DNA of 64,000 bases from Dipodascopsis uninucleata var. uninucleata (GCA_030568195.1 JAJLTO010000010.1:62001-126000), one strand, 5' to 3'; counted from the stretch's first letter, positions 36,494 through 48,707 are shown. Notes: generated by a model not told the origin, from the sequence alone. Numbers and translations: made by a program.

Positions 36494-36973
36494 CTATTCG
36501 TTATTCACTTTCTCATCACTCTCCTCAGCTGCATCTCCATCATAATAGTGTCGAAGATAAACCTCACTATCTGCATAGTCCTTTCTAACAACTTCAAGAA
36601 TGCTCCGAATCTGGGACAAGCAAGCTTCAGGATCGTCAAGTGAACTTGTTCCAGTTTCATCTTTCTTAGCACCCAAGTGTTGTATTTTCTCACATGAATT
36701 TTTAACTTTAGTTAGCCCCAAAGCAGCTGATGAACCTTTCAGAAAATGACCAAGCGATGAGAGTTCATTCAGGTCTTTTCTGTCCAATGCACTATCCATT
36801 TGTGTAAAGGTGTTCTCTGCTTGCTCAAAAAAATTCCATACAATACTCCGACTGAATTCTCGGTCATCTTCATCATCGTCCATACCAAGAATCTGGTTAA
36901 AAGTGTTCCAATCTATCAAATCTGCAAGATCATCTGAGTCTATATTCGAAGGAACTGGTGTTGATGACTCCAT
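36494..36973 (-). CDS. YPD1: YPD1-type histidine phosphotransfer (HPt) protein
   Basis: Relays phosphate between hybrid histidine kinases and response regulators in the fungal osmotic/oxidative stress pathway (Sln1-Ypd1-Ssk1/Skn7 type). Intronless, 159 aa. An acidic, disordered N-terminus is followed by the helical HPt domain: IDWNTFNQILGMDDD, WNFFEQAENTFTQM and the phospho-acceptor motif LGHFLKGSSAALGL, with His76 as the predicted phosphorylated residue and Lys79/Gly80 after it. The C-terminal helix ends in an acidic tail. Confidence 0.94.
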   Translation of the reverse strand: MESSTPVPSNIDSDDLADLIDWNTFNQILGMDDDEDDREFSRSIVWNFFEQAENTFTQMDSALDRKDLNELSSLGHFLKGSSAALGLTKVKNSCEKIQHLGAKKDETGTSSLDDPEACLSQIRSILEVVRKDYADSEVYLRHYYDGDAAEESDEKVNNE

Positions 36974-39900
36974 ATTGTTGCTGTACTATAGCACGAAAAT
37001 ATATTGAACTGTTAAATAAAAATCTGCGCTCAAACAATAGATAAGTATGAACTATGAATTTCTAAAACTTTGTAGTGTAAGCTGTTTACATATACCGCTA
37101 TATGCTACAATTGATGAGATTTCGTCTGATAGGATATTTCCAATTTAATCTGACGATTTAGAGATTTGTATCAGAGATACAGACGTGACTCCTCTTGATA
37201 TACTCTTGTCCTTGGAAGTCCTTTAACTTAGGAACAGAACACAATGCTAGTACTCAGTCGGTAAATATCGCTTATCTATATACAAAAATAATTTGGTTAG
37301 CCGTCCACTAGGATAAATCTGAAAAATTTGAACAAGTAAAAATTTCTTCAAAAGATCCCATAATCCCATTCCATAGAAAAGCACCTATAGCTACTAGTCA
37401 AAAACATTAATAGAAGTCACTGAACAATAACGACGCAAGAGGTGAAGCAACCAAAAAGGAAGGATATTAACACAATCTTTTGATGATCAAGCACAAGGAT
37501 GTAGATATAATAAAATATTATATCATTATTGATAACCACGCAAGCTCTCTGTATAACCATTTGTCTTCCTCAAACGAAATACCCTTAAAAGCAGTTATGT
37601 CCCTCTATTATGACGACAACATGACATATGTAGTTTACTGCACTACGCTTCTCCTAAATAAGCTCGCTGCGTATAGATAGTTTTTGCTTCGCTTCAATTT
37701 ATGTATGTAAATCGAAATCCATCCACCTCTTTATCTTCATAGATAAACAGAACTTCAAAGATAGTAAACCATCGACTCATGCACCACTTTCATCAGATAT
37801 AAGGTACATGCCTAGTGTCACTATAGATTCAACCATCAATTTATATCTCTTGTTTCAAAATCAACCTTGCTCCATGACTGTTCATGTTATCATATTAACA
37901 CTAACTCTACATTTCACAATTTTTCGTTCGACTAAAACGGTCAAGTCACCCCTCGTCTATTGTAACGCATCCACACTCGATCATCTCTTCTTTCACTTCA
38001 TCTAGAAATCTTCGTCGCGCCCACCTCTCCACAATTGCTCAAAATACAAAAAAACAATTTAAAGTATCAAAAGCGCATCGCCTAGCTCTCATATACATAC
38101 CCAAATAACAGGATTTTCAAATAAAACTCTTATCCCTTACGCTTATGCAAAGACAGTAAAGCACTATCTTACAGTAGTATACTTCTCACTTACGACCTGC
38201 GACAGTGAGCGACCAGATAAGCAGTCGATAAAGCTATCAAAAAGAGCAATTAATCGAGGAAATGGATTAAAGCTCTATCTATGTGAAAAAGAGACAGAAA
38301 AAATATCCGCCGTGGTTTGCCAGTTAATACAGTAATCTTATTCAATAAGTAGACAGCCTAACAAAACGTTCGATAAAAAATTGTTAAAGAAAAGTAGTGC
38401 GCCTGAAACAGATTTTTTTTTAAACACAAACGGGGATTTATTCCAAAATCAAGTTCAATGACACAATACTATCCACATAATCCAGAGTTATGTATCGGCG
38501 TTTGTTGCTCTATTAGGACAGAGATAAATTGCAGCAAGAGTGAATGAAAAAATCCTGTGAAATAATAATACCTTTCAGCGCACCCAAGATTTTGGCGAGA
38601 GCGGCTATATCAACACTCTGAGCACGCTAGCGTTAAAATGTTAGTCTAGTCAATACGTCATAGCACATGCAGCTCTATTCAACCGGTTGAAGTTGTGCAC
38701 TATATGTCACGCCACGTCGCACTTAAATTGGAATCTAATAGAACGCAAAGACGGTAGGCACTAAATAGTACCGATTTATGTAAGCAGTAACATAAACTAA
38801 AGGAGACAGGTTTTCGGAAATTTTTATTGATTAACTATGTCGGCGTATTTTATTCGTTTAGCTACGATTTTTACTTTTCACTACTGCTATGTAATAGCGC
38901 TTCATTTGGGTCTAGGTGGCAGAGGACAGTCTATCTGGGACGTCTGTTAGGGTTTAGTTTACCCCTGCTACTACTGTTCTAGGGCTAGTGGTCTTTCGCT
39001 AGCTGTGTCGGGCTTGAATTTACTTGCCAGTTGTGCAATACTTACATAAGCCGCCCGTGTATTAGCTTGCTATACTTTTACACTACTGGCTGGCTTGCTG
39101 GCCGATGCGTATAGCAAGTACTTGTGAGACTGTGTGCGTTGTGCTACTAGGAGTATGAGAGACAGCTGTGCAAAAAAATCGCGGCGCTTTTCCGTGAAGT
39201 TTGACAATATAGATCGCGGACTGGCCTCTAGAGAGATAGAGAGATAGTCTGTCGACATAGTCTAGCACTAGACTATTATCAGATGTGAAAGTCATGGTTA
39301 AGATACCCAGCATACAAGAGTAAGCTCTGCGAGAAGAAGTTCTGGATGCTAACCAGATCATCAGAATATGTTGGCGGCAGTAGACGAAAAAGCGATCATC
39401 GGCGACAATGGTCCATCCAGTTCATGGATATTTGCGAGCGGAGACAGGAAATGTTGGTCTCGAAAGCAAGTGCTGCCAAAATCCGCAAGTCTGCTGCTAA
39501 TACGTGACTGCGAAGACCAACCATCTGAACTGGACCTCTCTATATGGAAGAGGGTCCGCTACGAGGTCAACATCCTACCTGCCCATTAGTGAATGTTGAT
39601 TTTTAGTGCGGCGTAGAAATAAGAATGTTTACCGAATAACGTGGTGCTGCAAGCCAAAAAAGAATGTGGAAACCCGATGCTATATGTTCCGGCATATTTG
39701 ACATCCGCTCTCAGTACTCGGTTAAGACCTGCTTAGTAACCCTTCTGTAGCCAAATACAAGTTGCAGTCCACTTAGGATAGCTATCAGTACCTGGCTCAT
39801 AAATCACATAGACGCCATAGTCCGCATGCTACGCCAGGGGCATCTAGACCCGTCCGCAAGTTAGTTGCGTACATAGTCTTTTGCGAAGTTGTAGCGAACG

Positions 39901-40184
39901 ATACTTGTTATCTAGGCGTGCTCGTCAACCGAGAGGTAGTGGCAATTTCAGCACTACTGTAACGATACTCCGCGGAAATAATTTCATATCAACGACAACG
40001 GCACTACTATAATTGTAGTCAGTAGCGGATGCGGGAAGAAATGATGAGTACATTGTGGAAGGGCACCAAAAAAAAAAAGAAAATGGAGAAAAAGTTAAAT
40101 AAAATTAAACATACAAAAAATTATATTAGTAAACTCAATGATTAGTAAAGCTCTACGATAACAAAACACCAATCATGGGAGATT
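36974..40184. other. Long gene-free region between YPD1 and TYR1
   Basis: 3.2 kb without a recognisable gene. 37.0-38.4 kb is AT-rich and includes the YPD1 promoter. 38.6-40.05 kb is distinctly less AT-rich, with many short open frames on both strands, none with a supported family match; it ends in an A-rich run (about 40068-40130) near the TYR1 3' end. Confidence 0.4.
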
Positions 40185-42100
40185 TCATGTCTGACTACCC
40201 TGCTTTGTCTTCTCAAATATTGTCTTTATCATCTCATTGCCCAGCTTAGTGGCGTCTGCAAACCGTGGCGCAAAGTATTTTTGAGTGGCTTCGAACTTCC
40301 TCTGATATAATTTGAATTCTCCGTAAACTATGATATCGCTCCACGACCTCGCCGCAACGGTAAACTCAAGATCGTCAGCTCGGAATGTATCGTTGTGTAG
40401 AGCTACTTTTATACAATCGTCAAGTAACCCTGGTTTTTGGAAGAGATACTCAGTAACTCCGAGCCAGATACGGAACAATGGTGTAGAGCAAATCATATGG
40501 TCATACGGAACAATTCCTAGTTTCCACCAGCAATCGACCATTCCGAGTAAACTTAGATGCGAGTTTGGTGTTCGTGATTCTGGAGGTACATTACTCAGAG
40601 AGAATTGCTCCAATAAGTCGTCTGATAGGAGTAGTCGATGACTTTTTGGCAAGCCTCCAAAAACTGCTTCTTTAGCCTTGTAGATCCTCTCGCGTAGCTC
40701 TTCCTCGCGATGCTCGATCATCAGGGTGAATAATTCCGTCACACTCTTGGAGTATTGCAGAATTTGCTCATGTGCTGCCGGATTCGTGATTGCAAGGCCT
40801 GCATATACATGCCACTTGTTGGAGTAGATTCTCAGGGAAATATTAATCTTCACATTTTCAATTCCACCTACGTAACGCGATACTTCCCAAGGAAACTGAT
40901 TGTTTGCGTGCCAGGCTACTCCCATACTTAAGAAAGCAGCATGCGTTGCAGCCTGTGTATCTGCAGTAATTTTGTCATGCTCTATAGCTGTCAAATATAC
41001 AAATTGCGAGTTAAAACAGCTGAGTACTGCTTTAACTTTTGATAGTGATTCATCAGATGCGCGATGCTGAATGAGCACAAGTGGCTGACCTCTCGTATCA
41101 ACATTTGGTCCATGCAACGAATGACACGACACGATTTCAACATCATCAGGCAAATATTTCTCAAAAGCAGAGATTTCCGGTGCCTTACATGATGTCTGGC
41201 CCCCGACAATAGCTCCTAATTTCGTAGCTAGAAAGAATGGCGGTGCATGTCAATTTTATGCTCATATCCAATCTGCATCTTGCAACATTCATATTACTTA
41301 CAGGGGCCGTACGCAGCAACGATATTCGATATATTTTCTGCCTCGACAGAATATATTATATAATCACTTATTCGTGAGACATAATGTCCATTTTTCAATA
41401 TTCTAATATTCGGATCTAAGAGATAGCAAGATCTTTAAGTTAGCATTACTCGTCTCCGTCAAGTATTCAGCACTAGTTGACTTGCGCGCGACAGAACTTG
41501 TCAAATAGCAATATATCGTCAAGTCCATTTAGGTAGTTCGATCACCAATCACAGATGAATGCCACTTACTTTCCTTGTATTCTTTCTCTAATACATCGAA
41601 CTTCTCCTGCTTATCACAGGCATTTATGCTAAAAGAATTCAGTCAGGTGGTATATGTTAGTTACCTATACTCTACTTTCGGCCCAATGCACATCTGTTAC
41701 GAGTCTAATGATAGGGAATATCACTCTGTGGATCAAGTAAGTTCGAGTACAGAACTGACAATCTACTTTCGCTTACATCCCCAGGTAACTCCATTCTTGC
41801 AGTTCTTTCTAAGCTCGTAAACGAGGCATAAATATTACCCAGATGTAAGCAAACCGCTAACAGGCTTGCTAGTAGATCCTATCAATCAGAGTAGTCAAAA
41901 TAATCAAGCTTTGGAAAGCGTGCTTTCAGAATACCACAGAGCATGTGTCAGGCCACCTTTTTACTCTGTATATTTGCTTACCTCCATCCTGCAGCTGAGA
42001 GTCTATGGGCATACATGCGACCCATATCTCCCATGCCAATGATTCCGATTTGGAAATCAGACTTATCAATTTCTTGATTTTTGCATCCAACCATCTTCAT
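40185..42100 (-). CDS. TYR1: Prephenate dehydrogenase (NADP+)
   Basis: Oxidative decarboxylation of prephenate to 4-hydroxyphenylpyruvate in tyrosine synthesis. Four exons: 42100-41982, 41628-41570, 41415-41302, 41227-40185; 444 aa, as in yeast Tyr1. The N-terminal Rossmann motif is IGIIGMGDMGRMYAHRLSAA; exon 2 encodes INACDKQEKF, exon 3 ILKNGHYVSRISDYIIYSVE and exon 4 GAIVGGQTSCKAPEI, HSLHGPNVDTRGQPLV, HDKITADTQAATHAAFLSMG, SLRIYSNKWHVYAGLAITNP and HMICSTPLFRIWLG. Every junction restores the yeast-like sequence. The start codon follows a typical A-rich context; a second in-frame ATG lies two codons later. Confidence 0.95.
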
Positions 42101-44114
42101 TATTCCTCTGTATTCAGTTCCTGAACTTTAGCGTAGAGGCACATATATTATAGCAGTTTGTTGGTATCTAGCTCTACTCCCTCACTTTTGCTAACAGTCA
42201 TCTATGAATCTAAATTGTCAACAAGTTCTAGGTACACAAATCAACATACCCAACCCTGATGCCACTTAAGGGTTTGTTTACCGTCGATGAATCGGTGGAG
42301 GAACAAGAAGGACAATTGAGTAGCGTTTGCAGCTACAAATATCTTGAAGGAAAAAGTTTGAAAGGTCACAAATATTTAGAAATCTATATGATCAGCGTTA
42401 CGAAAAATGGCGTGGAAGTTGAAAGAATGAAGCATATTTTTCATGTAGCTTTCGAGAGCCCTTTACATTCGTTGTAGGTTTTCTGAATTTTGCATTAGTA
42501 CTATGCTAAATGTCTCTCTGTGTATAATATAGTCATTCGATACAAGCCTCGTTGTAGCTTACGAATTCCGGGTCTACCCACTCTCTGGACAGAATTACCT
42601 AATCTATATATCTATGTTTCGCAATGTAGTTGTATAGAGTGATGTAATGGGGAAAAATGAGATTGCTATCGAAGCTCAGACGTGAAAGAAAGTGTAATTG
42701 ATTCGTTTACATTTCGGAAGTTGCTAAAGGATCTTTCCCATGTTACAGCTGATATTTCGGCACGATACGACCACAATGTAGATTCGTTAAAGCTCACAAG
42801 ATCTTTCATACCTACGCACTAAATTGAAACCTGATTTCACAGTTGAAGTGGGCAAATCAGGACCAAGACGTCATACAATTGATTAGAGAATCATACATGC
42901 ATAGTCGATAGCTATTCAGGTTACATGACTATGAATCACTCGCTACTCATTTGTGTCTTGTCCTGTCAAAACAACCAGAAGCTAATCGTGAGTAAAATAA
43001 GATTTTCAGATTTTATAATTACCCGCTGGTTTGCTCTATCTCATCGATAACAGATGCTTGAGCTGTATGTATATTTTATGCAGCCACTACTGTACCATTT
43101 GCATTCACTCTCGTCAGTTTAAGCTAGTCCCTAGTAGCTTACCTGATCTACACCTAAGTTGTTCAGTCTGTTTATAAGATCAAAAGTTGGTTCTCTCAGC
43201 GATAATATATAACTGATAAATGTAATTCTTTGGCTCTTCGCTTCAGAATATTTCCCCATCAGATTCTATAGCACATTCTTTTTTCTTTGCAATTGCTCCT
43301 CCTGAATACTCGGTGGCTCTCATCGAATATTCGTAGTCTTATAGAACAGAGATTCTTAATTTGAACTGTCAAATGAAAAGTTGTGGTACTCATATGGGCT
43401 TGTCTCTCCTAAAATAGAATTTCAGGGACCAAAAAGTTCAATATCCATGTAATTTCTGCCGTTATACATATGTAAAAGAAATATGAATAGTCCGAATGTA
43501 GCGGCTTATACCGAATACAGTATAATTTGTAGTCAACTATGTGACTGAGCCACATGAGTCTCCAAAGCACAGACCATATGAGAGCCACATTCATCGCTAC
43601 GGACATGTGCGGATTACGCTCCACTTCATTCGGACATCGCCGCCGTACAAGACCGAGAAATCACAAGAAATACGCCTTATCGCATTACAAGAAGGAGGTT
43701 TTTTAAGCTATAAACTTGGACTTTAATTTCGAATCTCACCTGTTTTTATAGAGATAGCAATTATCCGACAGTTAATTAAAGCATTACGTTGTGTTTTATC
43801 TTAGTTGTATTATATACGCACTATACAGATAAGATCAGTCGACACGACATTAACTTATTACTCCGTGTTATATTGCACACATCACATATATAAAGCTGAT
43901 CTCACCTCTTACTTCATTTTCATTTTTTCATAATTTGCATATTGCAATCTTAGCTTGACTAATCTCAGACGACAATATATTCATTGGCTTTTGGTTTCGT
44001 CTACATTTACGACGATCAAACTCATACGCTGATATATCTTACATCGAGCGATCCTTTCGCTTCTGAATAATAATAATATTAGTTCATTCATCTTTTAAAT
44101 TGGTTAAGCACAGA
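42101..44114. other. Divergent intergenic, TYR1 / uricase
   Basis: 2 kb containing both promoters. It includes a 72-codon ORF at 42259-42477 (+) of unknown status, an exact TGTGACTG (HomolD-like) at 43540-43547, and a TATA box near the uricase side. No recognised protein. Confidence 0.45.
43887..43895 (+). promoter_or_regulatory. TATA box upstream of uricase
   Basis: TATATAAAG about 220 nt before the uricase start codon, followed by a pyrimidine-rich stretch (43905-43930) suited to transcription initiation. TATA-containing promoters are common among regulated catabolic genes. Confidence 0.45.
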
Positions 44115-45008
44115 ATGGCTAAACTCGCTGCCGCACGTTACGGAAAAGACAACATCAGACTTCTCAAAGTCGACAGAGACTCTAAGAATCCGAAATTGCA
44201 GTATGTCAATGAGTTCACAATCAGGGTCATGCTTGAGGGTGCTATTGACGCTGCCTATACACATGCTGATAACACTCCTGTCGTCACAACTGACAGTATG
44301 AAGAATACCACTCATATTCTGGCGAAGCAAAATCCAGTCTCTCCACCAGAGTTGTTCGCTTCTATTCTTGGTACTCACTTCATAAAGACTTACGATCACA
44401 TTGAGCGATCTTACATTCACATCGTTCAGCACAGATGGACTCGCTATGACGTTGATGGTTCTCCGCATGACCATTCCTTTATCCGAGATGGCCAGGAAAT
44501 CAGGATTGTCGATGCTGAAGTACATAAGGACGGTACTATAAAACTCTCTGGTGGTATTTCTGACTTGCTTGTCTTGAAGTCAACCGGATCGGCCTTCTAT
44601 GGTTATGTCAAGGATGAGTATACCACTCTTCCAGAGACTTACGACAGAATAATGTCAACTTCTGTTGATGCCATGTGGAACTGGAAGACATTAGAGAATG
44701 TGGAAGCCGTTAGAATGGCTGCTGAGAGCTTGGAGGAGGGATATCAATCAGCTCGTTCTATTACATTGAAAACATTCGCTCTTGATGATTCCGCAAGCGT
44801 TCAGGCTACTCTGTTTAAGATGTGCAAGCTTATTTTGGCGAGCAATGCTGATATCACAGAGGTCTCATACTCTCTTCCTAATAAGCACTACTTTGAAATT
44901 GATCTTTCATGGCATAAGGGTCTTAAGAATACTGGTGCAGATGCTCAGGTATATGCTCCTCAGTCCAATCCTAATGGCCTTATTACTGCTACCGTTACTC
45001 GCGACTAA
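44115..45008 (+). CDS. UOX: Urate oxidase (uricase)
   Basis: Oxidises urate to 5-hydroxyisourate in purine catabolism, without cofactor. Intronless, 297 aa. The ATG at 44115 gives MAKLAAARYGKDNIRLLKV; Lys11 of YGKD matches the catalytic lysine. Other motifs: TTDSMKN (catalytic Thr about 58-59), KQNPVSPPELFASILGTHFI, QHRWTRYDVDG, ASVQATLFKM, and LPNKHYFEIDLSWHKGL with the catalytic His. The family usually ends with a peroxisomal PTS1 such as SKL or SRL, but this protein stops right after PNGLITATVTRD, about seven residues short of the Aspergillus enzyme. No donor site near the end and no SKL-type codons downstream were found that would rescue it. Confidence 0.96.
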   Translation: MAKLAAARYGKDNIRLLKVDRDSKNPKLQYVNEFTIRVMLEGAIDAAYTHADNTPVVTTDSMKNTTHILAKQNPVSPPELFASILGTHFIKTYDHIERSYIHIVQHRWTRYDVDGSPHDHSFIRDGQEIRIVDAEVHKDGTIKLSGGISDLLVLKSTGSAFYGYVKDEYTTLPETYDRIMSTSVDAMWNWKTLENVEAVRMAAESLEEGYQSARSITLKTFALDDSASVQATLFKMCKLILASNADITEVSYSLPNKHYFEIDLSWHKGLKNTGADAQVYAPQSNPNGLITATVTRD

Positions 45009-46622
45009 ACAAAGATCAAATAAACAGTATTTTTTTAATTTCTCATATGTCTTGACTACTTTGAAGCGGTAATTTTTTTTGTAGATTTTTTTGTATTCAA
45101 GTTATCTTTGAATACGTGATTCATGTTTTGTTCACTATATTACATGAGCAGGCGCCTTGTTTTGTCTAGCTGGTTTGTTTCCTGGGGTATCTATTTCTAG
45201 TCGTTTATTAAGTAAACTTTAGCACTTCATTAGCTCTCTTATATTTAATAGCTTAATTATTTTTGGCAGTTATCCTACTATATCAGAAAACTGACTTCAT
45301 GTCATTCCTATGTTCTTAAATTCAAATGAGTATTGAATATATCTATTTACCGTATAATACATTGTTTTTTTATTTCATACTAAAAATAGCTTGAAACCAA
45401 TCTCAAATCAGACAATAAAATAGATTTTTCCATAAATCGTTATATGCTATTCTCGTTTAGTGTGACTCTTATTTATCTTAAACTACATAGCGTGTCCTTG
45501 TAGCGCAACACGATAAATATGTATGATCTCAGGCCGAGAACATATCAGCCATATGAGTCCACTCAAGTTTGCAATTTGTTATTCTCAGCGCAATTTTTCA
45601 TTAGTAAGACTATTCCAAAATACACTATAGCCGTAGCAACTCCTAGAATAGTATTGTAAGAATTGATAGAGCACCGTTTGAAGAGTATGAGATCTCTATC
45701 CTTTCAGTAACCTCGAAGCCAGTATTTGCACCCGCATCATCAGAAAAGGTACTGAACAAGGACATAAAGGAAAAATAGCAATCCAAAGCGCACTAAAGAT
45801 AGGAATAGTATATCGATGGAATGAGATCTAAAGCTCATAGATAATAGTGCAATTCCTGTTATCTTAGCAAAGTAATAATAGCATGCATGCATGAGCTTAG
45901 TAGGTAAACCAAAAATTCCCGGAAAATAGCTAGACGACCATATCTTGAGTATAGATGTCTCAATATTTCTTTAATGCTTGAAGTAAATACTAATGAGGGA
46001 GGGCACCTTAAGGACTGTATAGCTTTTATCCATAAGTCATTTCTTGTTCATGAGTCCCAATAGCTCTTGGTCGATATCATATATATCGTAATTATATGTT
46101 ACGTTGTATTCCTCGGGAAGATTGGACCAGACCGCACAAAATATTGTCTATCGATGTTTCTAGACTGTCATTGCTGATTATGATCATATCAGATCACTCC
46201 ACTGTTATTCTTCAGTAATTTGTTACGGATGACTATAATACCGTCAATATAACTTATAGGAAAAGAGGGAAAGAGAAGAGCGGATCAGTTGTCATAGCTT
46301 ACAGTTTATCATATTCAAATCACGTGAGTATTGATCTTGTATTGCGAAAATCGAATGCAAGCAAGGAAGGTAGAAATCAAGCCGTTTATCAGAATCTTAC
46401 AGGCATTAAATATATATTTAAATGATCTTATGTATATAATTCATGGTCTACTATAGGTACTCTTTTCTAGCATATAGAAAATATAAACGTGAAATTTAAC
46501 AGTATAAACTTTGGTACAGTATTCATGAACTTCTATAGTGAACGGTTAGAAGACGGAATTACGGTTGGATAAATCTCCAAAACGCATTCTACCATTTCAT
46601 TCTATCCGATCATATAGAACTT
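45009..46622. other. Convergent intergenic, uricase / RSC9
   Basis: 1.6 kb, AT-rich, only chance ORFs. The right end may include a last small RSC9 exon (46532-46467) described under that gene. Confidence 0.4.
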
Positions 46623-48707
46623 TCATAGATATGATCGAGAATTGCGTCCATGAGGCTGATCACTTACAAGATCAAGTAAATCAACTATGTAATTCCGTAA
46701 AGGGCCATTAACAGCAGCTACGCCAATTAGGGATTCTTCTAAGCCCATAAGAACTTTCTTGCCCGTCTGGCTGTGAGCAATGTTACGAAGAATCAAGACT
46801 GCAGTCAATGGAATACCAGCGGCTTCTCCCCTTTCATCCACAGTAGTAGGTCTGTTGACCAATACAACTTTGCGCTTAAGAGAAACTGCATCATCCAAAC
46901 TATCAAGTTGCTTCCGTGGTTGAGAAATACGAACTGAGTATGGTAGAGGTTTATTTGATTCTGAATCTGGAATATGCGTCTTCACATGCGAGATTACTTC
47001 CCGTCTATCAAAATTTCCGCCATCCGCAGAAAATCTATTGCAATTGTTCCATCTGCAAGTATATTTTACCCGTGTCTTGTTGACCGTCGATTCTATTGCG
47101 CTATTTTCTGTTGCATCTTTCATCTTTGTGTCTTCCCCGTATGGATTAGACTTGGTAGTCGACACCACATCTGCAGTCGTTTCAATAGAGGATACGCCAT
47201 TAGACGCGGCCGGACTTATCGAGTTTGAGTCTGGCTTTTGAAGTTGACTGCTCTCATGGGAAGTGTTTATTAGTCCCTGATTAGGATGGAGCGGCTGACT
47301 TGCTGGCTGTGAAGCTTGTGTAGATTCAGAAATTTCAGTAGCCTGAGAGGCAATATTGGAAGAAGATACAGCACATGACTTCTTCACATTAGGATCCGGG
47401 ATGTGAGTAGATAAAATGTGGGCATAGAGATCCTGAACAGACGGAAACATGGCATCACACTTCTCCTCGCCGCTTTCATCGATGGACCATAGACATTTAA
47501 TATACAATTCGCCCTTGAGCGAGAGAGGCTGCTCTCTAGGTCGAATACCCTTGATAATAAACTTTTGTTGGCCCTGAGGAAGAGTCACTACCATTGCAGC
47601 TGCTCTCCGGAAGGCATTAGTAACATTTTTAATAAAATCTGCAGCCGGGAGAAGCTTTTTTCCAAGTTTAATGTATTCGTCGAATCTCGATTCATATGCC
47701 TTCCATAAAGCAATTTGTGTTACATCACCGTCTGGATCATCCTCAAAAGAGCATCTCATCCATTGAGTAGCCCTTTCAGGCTCAGGAAATAGAAGCAAAT
47801 CGCGAACTAAATCATGTGGAAGATCCGGCGGACCAGGAGGTGGTGCTTTATCGACGATAGAGTGTTCCGGAACACTGTCATCTTGAGACGATACTATCCG
47901 ACCATTGGCCTGAAAAAGTAGCAGACGTACCAGTTGTTGTACCGGTTCACGCCACTGTACAATATCTACCATCAATTCTATGTTCTCAGGGAATGCTGTG
48001 TATTGGTATAAAAAATCGAGAACAACTGACAATAGCTCTTCGTCATCCAGTAACAGTAGTGAGCATATGCGCATTATCATTCGCGAATCTATGGCTTGAG
48101 TCAAATTTCCCTCGACGTTAATAACAAGTCTCGCGATAGCTCGTAGAGCACTAGTAAGTACACCTCTATCATCACTCGCAAGAAATCCTACTAGAACCCT
48201 GAATAATGGATCCTCACTAGAATGAGGATGAATAAATATTGCAACAGATTCCGTAATATCCAGAGCATATTGTCGGAGCTCCACTAGACTCGGACGATCT
48301 GGCAGAGAGAGGACCTTAACTAAAGCGGATTTTGTTTTTAATATATACGCCAAGTGGCGTGCATTTTCTGGATTTATGGTTGAGTTTCTCAAAATCAATG
48401 CTGCTTCCAATGTCTTGTCCAGACGCGTGCTAACAGAATCTGCATTGTCTTCCTCATTATTCAAAACGAGTCCCATGTCATCCTCTATGGTTTGCTTCTG
48501 TCCGTCCTTTGTTGATACTATATACGTATCCAGATTTTCAAACTGCCCTGCGCTATCTAGTTTTTCTAGCAAAGCAGGTGCAAGCGCAGGGTTCATATCA
48601 AAGATTAGAGACTCTGGGGCTTCAAACGACATTCGCACTAGAGATTGCAGCGCCCAATCCATTTCGGACGGGATGTTCGAGCGGATTGCGAGCGCGACGC
48701 GATTCAT
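46623..48707 (-). CDS. RSC9: RSC9-like chromatin-remodelling subunit (RFX-type)
   Basis: Subunit of the RSC/SWI-SNF class of remodellers. The frame covers about 694 aa from ATG 48707. RVALAIRSNIPSEMDWALQS matches the region where the helical repeat domain starts in Rsc9. Then come an armadillo-like part, the RFX-type DNA-binding segment (PEPERATQWMRCSFEDD to LLPAADFIKNVTNAF) and two Cys/His fingers (KCLWSIDESGEEKC..HILSTH; YTCRWNNC..HVKTH). The conserved part begins too close to the ATG and the frame is open upstream to 48804, so a 5' exon is probably missing; no ARID domain is seen. Near the 3' end GAT-CTT is followed by GTAAGT; splicing to the acceptor before 46532 would replace the last 13 residues by a tail ending at 46467. 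Confidence 0.83.
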   Translation of the reverse strand: MNRVALAIRSNIPSEMDWALQSLVRMSFEAPESLIFDMNPALAPALLEKLDSAGQFENLDTYIVSTKDGQKQTIEDDMGLVLNNEEDNADSVSTRLDKTLEAALILRNSTINPENARHLAYILKTKSALVKVLSLPDRPSLVELRQYALDITESVAIFIHPHSSEDPLFRVLVGFLASDDRGVLTSALRAIARLVINVEGNLTQAIDSRMIMRICSLLLLDDEELLSVVLDFLYQYTAFPENIELMVDIVQWREPVQQLVRLLLFQANGRIVSSQDDSVPEHSIVDKAPPPGPPDLPHDLVRDLLLFPEPERATQWMRCSFEDDPDGDVTQIALWKAYESRFDEYIKLGKKLLPAADFIKNVTNAFRRAAAMVVTLPQGQQKFIIKGIRPREQPLSLKGELYIKCLWSIDESGEEKCDAMFPSVQDLYAHILSTHIPDPNVKKSCAVSSSNIASQATEISESTQASQPASQPLHPNQGLINTSHESSQLQKPDSNSISPAASNGVSSIETTADVVSTTKSNPYGEDTKMKDATENSAIESTVNKTRVKYTCRWNNCNRFSADGGNFDRREVISHVKTHIPDSESNKPLPYSVRISQPRKQLDSLDDAVSLKRKVVLVNRPTTVDERGEAAGIPLTAVLILRNIAHSQTGKKVLMGLEESLIGVAAVNGPLRNYIVDLLDLVSDQPHGRNSRSYL

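Noticed and set aside
39368-39589. 73-codon ORF with a WIFASGD stretch vaguely like a retroelement protease
   Set aside because: The likeness covers only a few residues, and no reverse transcriptase, integrase or terminal repeats were seen nearby; too weak to call an element.
44088-44525. Minus-strand ORF of 145 codons over uricase
   Set aside because: It is antisense to strongly conserved uricase sequence; the frame is open by chance.
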